64,000 bases of DNA, taken from JBQTHD01 sp052390275. Its GTDB lineage: Bacteria > Actinomycetota > Acidimicrobiia > Acidimicrobiales > AC-14. The DNA is taken from positions 1 to 64,000 of the forward strand of contig JBQTHD010000014.1 in NCBI GenBank assembly GCA_052390275.1. Reading direction: 5' to 3'. The notes below the pieces were generated by a model that saw nothing but the letters and a program-made list of their open reading frames with translations, made no database searches and had not been told where the DNA came from. The translations under genes and the position numbers were made by a program. This document shows, in pieces, positions 35,101-42,953 of the stretch. Numbering within the stretch: position 1 is the first letter of the stretch; every line of letters begins with the position of its first letter.

Positions 35101-35771
35101 AGGAGGTGTGCCCGGTAGAAGACCACGCCGACTCGGGGGGGCCGGACATGGAATCTGGGGGAGGCAGCGGGTCGAACGTTGATCTGCTCACCTGGGGGAC
35201 CAGCGGAATCTGGGGAATCTGCGGAATCTGGGGAATCTGGGGAAACTGCGGAACCTGGTGAACCTGGTGAACCTGGGCAATCTCGGAAATCTGAACCCGG
35301 TGCATGTCGACCCGAGGAGAGGGCCGACGCGGGCCCGCCGAACGTGTCCTTCCACACACCCCAGGACCGAACCGGTGCGGGGGCAACGTGCTCCCAACCC
35401 GCGACCCGCCGGAGCATCTGTTCGAGGTTGTCGGGCCCGCCGGCCACGAAGTAGCCCAGGACCTCGGCCGCCATCTCCGGCCCGGCGGTGGAGGCCGCCA
35501 TCAGGTCCGGGTCCGGTACCGCCTCGCCCCCCAAGGCCAGGAAGGCGACCCCGGCGGCCAGGCAGGATCGGCGCAGGTCCTCGAACCCGGCCCACGCCTC
35601 TCGGCCCCCCAGGAGTCGAACGATCACCGCGCTGAGACCCCCGACCGTGGGGGCCTCCGCCATTCCCGTCGGGTTGGCCGCCCGGACCGGGGGGAAGTCG
35701 GCCGGAAGGGCCTCGATCACCACCCGCAGGGCGAGGATCTCGGTATCGGCGTTGGTCAGGACCAGGATCAT
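32181..35771 (-). CDS. cobN: Cobaltochelatase large subunit CobN
   Basis: CobN inserts cobalt into hydrogenobyrinic acid diamide in the aerobic cobalamin pathway, powered by an AAA+ partner. The 1196 residues match the family length, with the conserved CobN/BchH blocks VGVVFYRAHLLSGN, HYLGFYRWLAEDWKADA, VHVGKHGTLEWLPGKG and MVDHGYKGAFEMAATVDY. Between residues of about 163 and 190 there is a Pro/Ser/Asp-rich insertion (PGSPGSA, SPDSPDSAD) encoded by 9-bp repeats and absent from the normal fold. It overlaps both neighbours (cobQ and the chelatase ATPase) by 4 bases. Confidence 0.95.
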   Translation of the reverse strand: MILVLTNADTEILALRVVIEALPADFPPVRAANPTGMAEAPTVGGLSAVIVRLLGGREAWAGFEDLRRSCLAAGVAFLALGGEAVPDPDLMAASTAGPEMAAEVLGYFVAGGPDNLEQMLRRVAGWEHVAPAPVRSWGVWKDTFGGPASALSSGRHAPGSDFRDCPGSPGSPGSAVSPDSPDSADSPDSAGPPGEQINVRPAASPRFHVRPPRVGVVFYRAHLLSGNTGFVDDLCEAIVAAGAEVVALWCYSLRRDVEVVDVLAEREVDVVITTVLAAGSAGADGDGWDPGALARLDVPVVQGICSTGSASTWKASAAGLSPMDVAMSVAICEFDGRVISVPFSFKEVVDDGDALGSAITAYRTVGDRVDRLAATAVGLARLGHIRVGERRVALVMSAYPTRRSRLGNAVGLDTPASVVGLLAAMAAAGYRVERQPESSDALMAELADGLVYDDARASAAQEALAVGRGDPGVYTSWFATLPADLAAAVTCAWGPPPGEVSAPRGSFVFSGIDLGNVLVAVQPPRGFGADPIAVYHSPDLAPTHHYLGFYRWLAEDWKADAIVHVGKHGTLEWLPGKGVGLSAACATDAALGDVPLFYPFVVNDPGEGTQAKRRAHAVVVDHLVPPLTRADTYDELARLETLLDEHARVAAMDPAKLPAVRRAVWDLLVEAEIHRDLGISARPEAEAFDELVGHIDGYLCELKDAQIRGGLHVLGRPPQGEALIDLVLALTRLPQGSVPALRRTDTRAGRHALDEAETEARAQVSALAAAGWTYTGGDPTLAWICNRLIPDLAATTDEIDNLLAGLAGRAVPPGPSGAPSRGMAHVLPTGRNFYSVDPKAIPSRLAWDVGQALARGVIERHTAEEGRPPASVGLVAWGTAAMRTGGDDVACALALMGVRPLWEAESGRVRAVELIPADELRRPRVDVTLRISGFFRDAFPHVVALLDDAANLAGFDDDPRIFGPKPGAYGSGILSVLESGRWDGRGDLAEIYLSWGGWSYGRRTMGAPAVEAMARRLSTVEVALKNQDNREHDIFDSDDYLQDHGGMVAAIEVITGSAPRAWFGDSSDPSRPRVRSLAEEAARVVRSRVINPKWISAMVDHGYKGAFEMAATVDYMFGYDATAGVVADWMYERVTQSYVADPLIREFFSRSNPWALRSIVERLLEAADRGLWDASDLSLKTLQSALLEAEGWEEDR
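35204..35284 (-). repeat. 9-bp repeat array inside cobN, nine units
   Basis: Nine degenerate units of CGGAATCTG/GGGAATCTG type encode the Ser-Pro-Asp/Gly insertion of CobN. The frame is kept. Confidence 0.85.
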
Positions 35772-37423
35772 CGGCCGCTCCTCGTGGCCTCGTGTTGGAC
35801 AGCGTCGTGTTGAACAGCGTCGTGTTGAACAGCGTCGTGTTGGACAGCGTCGTGTTGGACAGCGTCGTGTTGGATGGACGACCCCCGGCGGATCGTTGCC
35901 TCCAGCAGTTCGATGTCCAGGCTGGAGGCCAGCACTGCGGCCAGGCGATCGATTCGGGCCTGGCGGGAGGGGGCGAAACCAGGCCCGCCTCCTGCGAATC
36001 CGGGACGCACGCGGGCGAGAAATTCGCGCCGGAACCCGTCGGCCTCGAGGATTCCATGAAGGCTTGTGCCCCAGTAGCGCCCCGAGCGGGAACCCTCCGC
36101 GCCCCGGCCCCAGGCGTCGTCGAGGTCGATCCAGGGGTTGTCGCCCCGGGTTAGTCCGTGGTGGATCTCATAGCCGGCCACCCGCTGGCCCAGGGCCCGC
36201 CCCCGGCGCTGACGGGTGACCTTCTCGGGGCCGAAGACCGTCGCCGCCGACAACCAACCCAGGCCGGGCACCCGGCCCCGACCCGACTCCACCGGATCGT
36301 CGATCGAACGGCCCATCATCTGGTACCCCCCGCAGACTCCCAGAACGACGGCGGTGGACGCAGCAACGGCCCGGTCCAGGCCGGTGGCCCGCAACCAGTC
36401 CAGATCGGCCACTGTGGCCTTGGTCCCCGGTAGCACCACCAGGTCGGGCCGGCCCAACTGCGCCACCCTTTCCACGAAACGAACCCGAACCGATCTCTCG
36501 GTGGCCAGGGGATCCAGGTCGGTGAAGTTGGATATCCGGGGGAATCGGACGACAGCCACATCGATGCACTCCGGGCTCGCCTCCTCGCTCGGGCCACCAT
36601 CGGCGGGGGGGGCGGGGCCCGATGCCGGCGGCCTAGGTAGCCCATTCGGCGGCGGGCCCATCGACCGCGGCAGCGCCAGCGAGTCCTCGGCGTCCAGATC
36701 CATACCCGTGATCCAGGGCACGGTTCCCATGAACGGAACCCCGGTCAGCCGGCTCACCTGGGCCGGTCCGTCGCCGAGCAGGGCCGGGTCTCCCCGAAAC
36801 TTGTTGATGATCAGCCCCGCCACCTGAGCCTGAAGGTGACGCGGCAGAAGAGCGACGGTGCCGTAGAGGGCGGCGAAGACCCCGCCTCGATCGATGTCAC
36901 CCACCACCACCGCCGGAATCTGGTTGGCCTCGGCCAACCGCAGGTTGACCAGGTCACCCTCGATGAGATTGATCTCGGCCGCGCTGCCCGCCCCTTCAAG
37001 AACGACCACGTCGAAGCGTCGGCGCAGATCGTCCAGTGCCCGGTTGACGATGGGCCACAACTCCACTTTGATCGACTGATACCCGGCCGCGTCGAAATGG
37101 CCGATCGGGCGGCCCATGACCACGACCTGACTGGTGCGTTCGCCGGTCGGCTTGAGCAGAATCGGGTTCATTGCCGCCTCGGCCTCGACCCCGGCGGCCA
37201 GGGCCTGAATGCCCTGCGCTCGGCCGATCTCGGCTCCAGCAGGGGTGACGAAGGAGTTCAGTGCCATGTTCTGACCCTTGAACGGCGCCACCCTCACCCC
37301 ACGGGCGGCCAGCATCCGGCACAAACCGGTGACCAGCGCGGTCTTGCCGACATCGCTGGCGGTCCCACAGATCATCACCGCCCCGGCCAGGGCGCCTGAT
37401 CCACAACCGCCCAGGGAACTCAT
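35768..37423 (-). CDS. cobQ: Cobyric acid synthase
   Basis: CobQ amidates four carboxyls of adenosylcobyrinic diamide. The N-terminal synthetase domain has GTASDVGKTALVTG and the PFKGQNMALNSFVT block. The C-terminal glutaminase domain has the nucleophile in LGVCGGYQMMGR and the histidine in GTSLHGILE. A Pro/Gly-rich linker joins the two halves. The protein ends in five tandem QHDAV units encoded by a 15-bp minisatellite, beyond the normal end. The stop overlaps the cobN start and its own start overlaps the aminotransferase gene, each by 4 bases. Confidence 0.95.
   Translation of the reverse strand: MSSLGGCGSGALAGAVMICGTASDVGKTALVTGLCRMLAARGVRVAPFKGQNMALNSFVTPAGAEIGRAQGIQALAAGVEAEAAMNPILLKPTGERTSQVVVMGRPIGHFDAAGYQSIKVELWPIVNRALDDLRRRFDVVVLEGAGSAAEINLIEGDLVNLRLAEANQIPAVVVGDIDRGGVFAALYGTVALLPRHLQAQVAGLIINKFRGDPALLGDGPAQVSRLTGVPFMGTVPWITGMDLDAEDSLALPRSMGPPPNGLPRPPASGPAPPADGGPSEEASPECIDVAVVRFPRISNFTDLDPLATERSVRVRFVERVAQLGRPDLVVLPGTKATVADLDWLRATGLDRAVAASTAVVLGVCGGYQMMGRSIDDPVESGRGRVPGLGWLSAATVFGPEKVTRQRRGRALGQRVAGYEIHHGLTRGDNPWIDLDDAWGRGAEGSRSGRYWGTSLHGILEADGFRREFLARVRPGFAGGGPGFAPSRQARIDRLAAVLASSLDIELLEATIRRGSSIQHDAVQHDAVQHDAVQHDAVQHDAVQHEATRSGR
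35791..35880 (-). repeat. 15-bp minisatellite, about six copies, 3' end of cobQ
   Basis: Units CGTGTTGGACAGCGT and CGTGTTGAACAGCGT (plus-strand reading) alternate over 90 bases, encode the QHDAV tail of CobQ, and stop 20 bases upstream of the cobN start. Confidence 0.95.
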
Positions 37424-38418
37424 GATCGTCCTGCTACAGCCGAATCGTCGACATGCATTGACGAATCAGCTGGACTCCCGACCGCGATTCGGCCTCCTGA
37501 AAGCCGGGTGTTCCTCTCATCTGTGCACCACTCGTCAAGTGTGGTTGATAGCCGATCGAGACCTCGGGAATCGGGTACGGCAATCCTCACCCAACCCGCA
37601 AGCCCGAAGGACCGGCAATCCCGCGTGGCGATAAGCCGGGACGCGAGGAAGTCCCGCAAGCCCGGCGCCGGCACCAGGATCCAACTCGCCTCCGAGGGAG
37701 CGGGTGCCAGACCGGCCCCGGCGAGAACTGTCGCCAGTTGGGCTCGAAGCTGCGCCGTCCGGGAAGCGGATTCGAACAGATCCACCATCTCCAGCAGGCC
37801 AGGCAGGGCCTCACAGGCGAGGGCGTTGACCGACCACTCCGGCTGGGCCTCTCGCAGGCGGACCAGGAGATCCTCCGAACCGGGCGGGACGAGCACGTAA
37901 CCCAGGCGCAATCCCGGGCAGCCCAGAAGCTTGGTCAGCGACCCCACCACCAACGAATCGGGCCGGCCCGCCGTCCAGCGCCCGGTGGCCAGCGCGTAGA
38001 AGGACTCGTCCCACACCCCGGCATGGGCGTCCCCCGCCGCCAGCCGGCCCCATGGCGAATGCGGGTCCGACCGCCAGCGGGGGCCGCCCATCTTCTGGTC
38101 CCCGCGGGGGTAGAGCGAGAACTCGGGTTCGCGGACCCATCCGCCCAGCGCGCCGGCCACCAGGGTGATGGCCTCGGAGCCGCCGTTGGTCAACAACAAC
38201 CGTGCCTCGTCCACCTCCATGGCCCGGGCCAGGGCCCGGGTCGGGATCCGAACATCGGGATACCGGCGGGCGGCATCGGCCCACCCCGACAGCAGGACGC
38301 CCAGATCCGGGGCCGCAGGGTTGAGGTTCACCGACAGGTCAAGGATCCGGGTGACCGGGCAGCCCACATGCGCCGCCAGTCGGGCGGCGTCGCCACCGTG
38401 GGGACCCGGAGGGATCAT
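37420..38418 (-). CDS. PLP-dependent aminotransferase of cobalamin synthesis (CobC / threonine-phosphate decarboxylase type)
   Basis: This encodes 332 residues with the fold I aminotransferase pattern: ILDLSVNLNP at the N-terminus, TNGGSEAITLVAGAL, and the PLP lysine in GSLTKLLGCPGLRLGY. In this pathway the homologue makes (R)-1-aminopropan-2-ol phosphate from threonine phosphate. It overlaps cbiB and cobQ by 4 bases on either side. The C-terminal 40 residues or so are unconserved. Decarboxylase versus aminotransferase chemistry cannot be settled from sequence alone. Confidence 0.85.
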   Translation of the reverse strand: MIPPGPHGGDAARLAAHVGCPVTRILDLSVNLNPAAPDLGVLLSGWADAARRYPDVRIPTRALARAMEVDEARLLLTNGGSEAITLVAGALGGWVREPEFSLYPRGDQKMGGPRWRSDPHSPWGRLAAGDAHAGVWDESFYALATGRWTAGRPDSLVVGSLTKLLGCPGLRLGYVLVPPGSEDLLVRLREAQPEWSVNALACEALPGLLEMVDLFESASRTAQLRAQLATVLAGAGLAPAPSEASWILVPAPGLRDFLASRLIATRDCRSFGLAGWVRIAVPDSRGLDRLSTTLDEWCTDERNTRLSGGRIAVGSPADSSMHVDDSAVAGRS

Positions 38419-39407
38419 CGATTCGACCCGGAAGAGGACCGCACCCGGGTGAGCCCCTCGACCAGGGCGGTCGAGGCCAGGGCGGTCGAGGCCAGGGCGG
38501 TCGAGGCCAGGGTCGTGGAGACCAGGACGCCCAGGAGCAGGTCACCCACGCGACGGGAGAGGGTGATTGCGGCGGCAATGTCCGACGATTCGGGCCGGCG
38601 GCCCCGACCGAGAGTGGGCCTGGTCTCGCTCCGGTCGCCGTAGCGATTGACACCACCCAACCCGAGACCCAGGGCGGCGGCAAAGGCGGCCTCGGCCACC
38701 CCCGCATTCGGCGAGGGGTGGGCGGGCGCCTGGTGGCGGACCGACCAGGCCACCTCAGCCGCCCGGCTGGGCACGGCCGACGCCACCAGGACAGCGGTCA
38801 GCCGGGCCGGAACCCACCCGGCGAGGTCGTCGATCCGAGCACTGGCCCAGCCGTAGCGGCTGTGGCGCGCGGTGCGGTGGCCGACCATGGCATCAAGCGT
38901 GTTGGCCGCCCGGTAGATGCCAACCCCCAGGCCTCCACCGACGACCGCCCACCAGACCGGCGCCACCAGGGCGTCGACAGTGTTCTCCGCCACCGACTCC
39001 ACCGCGGCGCGAGCGATCTCACCCGAGTCGAGACCAGTCGGATCCCGACCCACCAGCGACGGCAACAGCACCCGGGCCGTACCGAGGTCGCCGACCGACA
39101 GCGCGTCGGCCACCGCACCCGCCGCCCGGTGAAGTTCCCGACCGGCAACGCTCGCCCAGGTGCCCAGGACCCCGCCTGCCAGAGAACCGGCCGCCGCCCC
39201 CAGGCCACATCCAGCCAGAGCGTGGACCACACCCCGGCTGCGGCGGTCCTGATAGGCCGCTCGTTCCACCGAGCGCATGGCCCGCCCGAACCACACGACC
39301 GGGTGATGGCCGGCCGCAGGCTCACCCACCAACCGGTCCATCACCATTCCCGCGGCCGCGGCGCCGGACCGACGACCCAGGCCGGTCCACCCGGTCTCCA
39401 TCACCAC
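38415..39407 (-). CDS. cbiB: Adenosylcobinamide-phosphate synthase
   Basis: CbiB is an integral membrane enzyme that attaches aminopropanol (phosphate) to cobyric acid. Several hydrophobic helices and the family blocks DRLVGEPAAGHHPVVWFG, AVESVAENTVDALVAPVWW, GHRTARHSRYGWASARIDD and HPSPNAGVAEAAFAAALG are present. The last 35 residues contain four TALAS units encoded by a 15-bp minisatellite. It is often called CobD in aerobic-pathway nomenclature. It overlaps the aminotransferase gene by 4 bases, while the gap to cobS is 109 bases. Confidence 0.92.
   Translation of the reverse strand: MVMETGWTGLGRRSGAAAAGMVMDRLVGEPAAGHHPVVWFGRAMRSVERAAYQDRRSRGVVHALAGCGLGAAAGSLAGGVLGTWASVAGRELHRAAGAVADALSVGDLGTARVLLPSLVGRDPTGLDSGEIARAAVESVAENTVDALVAPVWWAVVGGGLGVGIYRAANTLDAMVGHRTARHSRYGWASARIDDLAGWVPARLTAVLVASAVPSRAAEVAWSVRHQAPAHPSPNAGVAEAAFAAALGLGLGGVNRYGDRSETRPTLGRGRRPESSDIAAAITLSRRVGDLLLGVLVSTTLASTALASTALASTALVEGLTRVRSSSGSNR
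38456..38530 (-). repeat. 15-bp minisatellite, about five copies, 3' end of cbiB
   Basis: Units of TCGAGGCCAGGGCGG, two perfect and three diverged, encode the TALAS tail of CbiB and end about 38 bases upstream of the next start codon. Confidence 0.9.
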
Positions 39408-39516
39408 CGGGAGACCCTGGCCCCCGCACGGCTTTCAACATCCGGGGCCATCGCCGTGGAGCGACCTTCGCCGTCAGGAGCCATCGATACCCGACAGGAG
39501 TCAGCATCGGTGGCCA

Positions 39517-40302
39517 TCACCACCGGGCGGCCATCGCCACGAGCCCGAAGGACTCCCCCACCACACCGGCGGCACCCAGAACGTCGCCGGTGAAGCCCCC
39601 GATTCGGCGCCGGGCCAGGCCGTAGACGGCCACAACGCCGGCCACCGTTACCGCCACCCCGGCCGCCACCGGCCAGGCTGGACCGGCGGCTGCGGACCAC
39701 CCGGCCACCAGGCCAGGCGGAACGATCACGCCGGCCACCACCCCAACCCTTGCCCGGCTCCATCCCCGGTTCTCCCCGGTCGAACGCGCCACAAGGGAAT
39801 CGGCCATTCCGCCTGGCCGGGCCGAACGCCCCCAGAGGTTCACGCCTGCCATAGCCGCCCGGGAAGACCCCCACAACAAGCCAAGGACCAGCGGCGATGC
39901 CACCATGGCCGCCAGAGCCGTCACCCGGAGAACCACTACGGCCACCGCCGCCACGACCCCGAAAGCCCCGGCCGCCGGATCGGCCATTACCTCCAGACGC
40001 CGCGACCGGTTCATGGGCGCAATTAGTCCGTCGGCGCTGTCGACCAAACCGTCGAAGTGCAACATCCCGGTCAGAACGAGATCCGCGGCCACCACCACCG
40101 CGGCGGCCACCAGGGGCGGCCATATCCGCTGGGCCCCCCACCACAGCAGTCCCAGGGCCAGACCCATAACCGATCCCACCGTCGCGAGCCACCCCAACAG
40201 CGACGGGGCAAGAGGCCGGCCCCGACCGAAGACGGTGAGCAGGCACACCGCCCCCGCCAGGCCGGATCCGGAGGGAGTGTTGTCACCCGACCCCTCAGGC
40301 AA
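39517..40302 (-). CDS. cobS: Adenosylcobinamide-GDP ribazoletransferase (cobalamin synthase)
   Basis: CobS joins GDP-cobinamide and alpha-ribazole in the membrane as the last step of nucleotide-loop assembly. The 261-residue product is mostly hydrophobic helices with the catalytic motif LHFDGLVDSADGL and the MADPAAGAFGV block. The TTG at 40302, overlapping the cobU stop by 8 bases, gives the normal family length. A longer reading from 40449 would duplicate cobU sequence in another frame and is rejected. Confidence 0.9.
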   Translation of the reverse strand: MPEGSGDNTPSGSGLAGAVCLLTVFGRGRPLAPSLLGWLATVGSVMGLALGLLWWGAQRIWPPLVAAAVVVAADLVLTGMLHFDGLVDSADGLIAPMNRSRRLEVMADPAAGAFGVVAAVAVVVLRVTALAAMVASPLVLGLLWGSSRAAMAGVNLWGRSARPGGMADSLVARSTGENRGWSRARVGVVAGVIVPPGLVAGWSAAAGPAWPVAAGVAVTVAGVVAVYGLARRRIGGFTGDVLGAAGVVGESFGLVAMAARW

Positions 40303-40789
40303 GGTCCAAAACCCGCCCCGCGACCACCAATAGAACGCGCTCGGCCACGCCCGCCACCAACTGGTTGAGCGTCCCCAACCGGTCCCGGAACTCCCGTCCA
40401 GCGGCGCTGGAGGGATGGACCCCGAGGCCCACCTCCTCGGACACGACAAGGTTGGGGCCGGGCCGCTCGCAGAGGGCGGAGCACAATCCAGATGCGTCGA
40501 TATCGGCTTCGCCGGTCGCTGCCAGCCAGGAACCCAGGCTGTCGATCAGCAGGCACGCCGACGGTTCCGCCCCCCTGACCGCGGCGACCAGGCCGGGGCC
40601 ACACTCCACCGTGGACCACCCGAGCGGCCGCCGAATCCGGTGCCGACGAACCCGTTCGGCCATGTCCACGTCTCCTGGATCCGCCGCGGCGGTGGCCAGG
40701 TAGACGACCCCCCGGCCAGTTGCCGCTGCCATCTTCTCAGCCAGGGCCGACTTACCCGATCGTGCCCCTCCCAGGATCAAAGTCGTCAC
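40295..40789 (-). CDS. cobU: Adenosylcobinamide kinase / guanylyltransferase
   Basis: CobU phosphorylates adenosylcobinamide and transfers GMP to it. The 164-residue product starts at the GTG at 40789 directly before the P-loop VTTLILGGARSGKSALAE. It contains RIRRPLGWSTVE, which carries the guanylylated-residue region, and the C-terminal VVSEEVGLGVHPSSAAGREF block followed by LNQLVAG. The usual histidine is present near HRIRRP. It lies 37 bases after cbiZ and overlaps cobS. Confidence 0.93.
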   Translation of the reverse strand: MTTLILGGARSGKSALAEKMAAATGRGVVYLATAAADPGDVDMAERVRRHRIRRPLGWSTVECGPGLVAAVRGAEPSACLLIDSLGSWLAATGEADIDASGLCSALCERPGPNLVVSEEVGLGVHPSSAAGREFRDRLGTLNQLVAGVAERVLLVVAGRVLDLA

Positions 40790-40826
40790 GCGATTCGGCC
40801 CGCCAGGGAGGTGATCGGACGAAGCC

Positions 40827-41474
40827 TCATAGGGAGGGCAGGGTTGAGCGGGTCCCCGCCGCCACCGCCGCCCGGACGGCACGGGCCACACGGGCTCCCC
40901 ACATCGAGCGCGGCCCGCCGAAGGCGAAGGGGGAGCCGGCGGCCGGACAGACAATGCAGACTGCGTCGGTGGGGGTACCCGTGCCGGCCACGCCCGCTTC
41001 CCACAGAGCCTGAGACTTGGCCTCGGTGGCGGTGGCGACGGCGTTGACCAGGGCGGCCTCCCCCAGGCGTTCGGGCAGCATCACCACCAGGTTGATGGTC
41101 CCCACAAGGCTGACGGGCCCGACGGAGTCCTCGGCCGCGGCCCAGGTGGGGTGGCCGACCCCCACCGTCGCCGCCACCTCAACCCCGTCGTCGCCGGTCA
41201 TCGCCACCTGGCGGACGTCGGCAGCGGTGAGCATTCCCACCCCTTTTCCGGCCAGCCCCAGGGAGATGCCCAGCTTGCCCAGATGATGGTCGGGGTCCCT
41301 ACGGCCATAGGACAGGGGGACCTGCGCGTTGACGATCCATCGACGCATTCCCAGCCCGCCACCATGGGGGGCGGTGGAGATGGACCGAAACGGCGTGTCA
41401 GCCCGCCACACCAGTACCGGGTAGGGCTTTGAGCCCTCCCGGCGAGAACGAACCACCATGTCCAATGACGTCAC
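40827..41474 (-). CDS. cbiZ: Adenosylcobinamide amidohydrolase
   Basis: CbiZ removes the aminopropanol side chain of adenosylcobinamide, feeding salvaged corrinoids back as cobyric acid. The 215 residues have the family blocks GLGMRRWIVNAQVPLSYG, ISLGLAGKGVGMLTAADV, TVGVGHPTWAA and the C-terminal AGSPFAFGGPRSMWGARVA. The GTG at 41474 follows AGGAGAGGGG. It is the first gene behind the cobalamin riboswitch, so it is expressed when B12 is low. Its presence alongside cbiB and cobU implies remodelling of imported cobinamides. Confidence 0.9.
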   Translation of the reverse strand: MTSLDMVVRSRREGSKPYPVLVWRADTPFRSISTAPHGGGLGMRRWIVNAQVPLSYGRRDPDHHLGKLGISLGLAGKGVGMLTAADVRQVAMTGDDGVEVAATVGVGHPTWAAAEDSVGPVSLVGTINLVVMLPERLGEAALVNAVATATEAKSQALWEAGVAGTGTPTDAVCIVCPAAGSPFAFGGPRSMWGARVARAVRAAVAAGTRSTLPSL

Positions 41475-41511
41475 CCGCGTCCCCTCTCCTGCTCGACCAC
41501 GAGGCCGGCGT

Positions 41512-41680
41512 TGGGCAGTCAGGTTTCCTGGCTTCCGGATCGGCGCTCGCCCCGGCCTTCCCGCTCTTTTTGAGCCGTGGCCATGAACGGGGTCTGCTCC
41601 CCGGTGACAGTTGCGGGACAGCCCCGGACTCACACCGGGTTCCCTGCTCTGCGGGCCCGACCCTACCCGCCACCGGCCCC
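41512..41680 (-). promoter_or_regulatory. Cobalamin (B12) riboswitch upstream of cbiZ
   Basis: Read on the minus strand, the region contains the B12-box GCTGTCCCGCAACTGTC (about 41610-41626), the preceding CAGGGAACCCGGTGTGAGTC block and the 3' AAGCCAGGAAACCTGACTGCC (41534-41514), in the order and spacing of the adenosylcobalamin aptamer. The 3' end is 38 bases from the cbiZ start, so it could control ribosome access as well as transcription. It lies in the 300-base gap between cbiZ and the divergent cobO. The remaining 95 bases contain the cobO promoter and nothing else recognisable. Confidence 0.93.
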
Positions 41681-41762
41681 GCCGGCCAAGGCCCAGATCG
41701 CGCCCGGCGATCCTCCAGATCGGCCGCAGGGGCCTTCCCCCGACGGCGGCATCGCGGTCGCC

Positions 41763-41768
41763 TAAGTT
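41763..41768 (+). promoter_or_regulatory. Candidate -10 element of cobO (leaderless type)
   Basis: TAAGTT lies 6 bases before the ATG at 41775. Confidence 0.45.
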
Positions 41769-41774
41769 CGGTCG

Positions 41775-42299
41775 ATGACCCGCGCCCCCTCCATCGTCGT
41801 GCTCAACACCGGGCACGGAAAGGGCAAGTCCTCGGCCGCCTTCGGGGTGATGGCACGAGGCTGGGCACGCGGCTGGCGGGTGGCGGTGATCCAGTTCGTC
41901 AAGGGCGGGCAGTGGAAGACAGGCGAGCGCAAATTGGCTGACCACCTCGACATCGAATGGCACACCCTGGGCGACGGCTTCACCTGGGAGTCAACCGATC
42001 TCGACGAGAGCGCGGCCAAGGCCCGTCATGCCTGGTCGGTGGCCCAGGACAAGCTGACCTCGGGGGACTACGACCTCCTCATCTTCGACGAGATGACCTA
42101 CGCCTGTACCTACGGGTGGATCTCCACTGCCGAGGTTGCCGCCGCCATCGCAGGGCGTTCACCCAAAACCAACGTGGTGATCACCGGCCGCGATGCGCCA
42201 GAGGAACTGGTGGAGGTGGCCGACACGGTCACCGAGATGCGCAAGATCAAGCACGCCTTCGACCAGGGCATTCTCGCCAAGAAGGGCATCGAGTACTGA
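41775..42299 (+). CDS. cobO: Cob(I)yrinic acid a,c-diamide adenosyltransferase (CobO/CobA/BtuR type)
   Basis: CobO transfers adenosyl from ATP to cobalt, making the coenzyme form that later steps require. The 174 residues have the unusual P-loop NTGHGKGKSSAAFG (11-24), IQFVKGG, LLIFDEMTYACTYGW and the C-terminal VITGRDAPEELVEVADTVTEM. It has a shorter N-terminus than the E. coli protein. It is divergent from cbiZ and not under the same riboswitch; a TAAGTT hexamer suggests its own leaderless promoter. Confidence 0.95.
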   Translation: MTRAPSIVVLNTGHGKGKSSAAFGVMARGWARGWRVAVIQFVKGGQWKTGERKLADHLDIEWHTLGDGFTWESTDLDESAAKARHAWSVAQDKLTSGDYDLLIFDEMTYACTYGWISTAEVAAAIAGRSPKTNVVITGRDAPEELVEVADTVTEMRKIKHAFDQGILAKKGIEY

Positions 42300-42407
42300 C
42301 GGAGCGAGCCCCCTCGAACGACTCCCGGCGCATCCCCCGAGGCGCCGTTGGCCGGTTGGTCACCACCGATCCGGAGCCACGACCACCAAAACCGGTGACC
42401 CCGTAAC

Positions 42408-42413
42408 TACAGT
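42408..42413 (+). promoter_or_regulatory. Candidate -10 element of the FKBP gene (leaderless type)
   Basis: TACAGT lies 7 bases before the GTG at 42421. Confidence 0.4.
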
Positions 42414-42420
42414 CCCGGGC

Positions 42421-42819
42421 GTGACTCCTTCAGAGACGGCTGGACCGGAGATGACCAAACCCAAGGTGACCGTCCCTGAGGGGCCGGCGCCTACCAGCCT
42501 GCAAAGCGACGACCTCGTGGTGGGCACCGGGTCCGAGGCGGTGGCCGGAAAGCGGGTGACCGTGCAGTACGTGGGGGTGGCGTTCTCGACCAAGGCGCAG
42601 TTCGACGCCTCCTGGGACCGGGGCCAGCCTTTCAGCTTCGATCTCGGCGGCGGGCGGGTCATCGACGGCTGGGACCAGGGCGTGGTGGGCATGAAAGTGG
42701 GCGGCCGCCGCCAACTGGTCATCCCCCCCAGTCTCGGTTACGGAAGCCGGGGCGCCGGCAGCGCCATCAAGCCCGGCGAAACCCTCGTCTTCGTGATCGA
42801 CCTCCTTTCCGTCGGCTGA
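42421..42819 (+). CDS. FKBP-type peptidyl-prolyl cis-trans isomerase
   Basis: This single-domain FKBP has 132 residues and assists protein folding in the cytoplasm, since no signal peptide is present. The active-site ring is visible: VTVQYVGVAF, FDASWDRGQPFSFDLGGG, VIDGWDQGVVGMKVGGRR and LVIPPSLGYGSRGAG. The first 25 residues are a Pro/Glu-rich extension. The GTG at 42421 is chosen because it gives a compact start and has a TACAGT hexamer at leaderless spacing. Confidence 0.92.
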   Translation: MTPSETAGPEMTKPKVTVPEGPAPTSLQSDDLVVGTGSEAVAGKRVTVQYVGVAFSTKAQFDASWDRGQPFSFDLGGGRVIDGWDQGVVGMKVGGRRQLVIPPSLGYGSRGAGSAIKPGETLVFVIDLLSVG

Positions 42820-42953
42820 GAAGCACCGGCCGCCCCTCGGGCCGGCTTCCCGAGAGGCCCTGGCAACTAAGCCTGCGCGCTCAACTCGTGTTCTTGTTGT
42901 TCAGCAAAACAAACCTCATCGGGTGAGTGTTAGCGCCTCTAACGCAGAGGTCA

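Noticed and set aside
42823..42850. Terminator after the FKBP gene
   Set aside because: There is only a six-base GC stem with mismatched flanks and no T-run; too common in GC-rich sequence to support.
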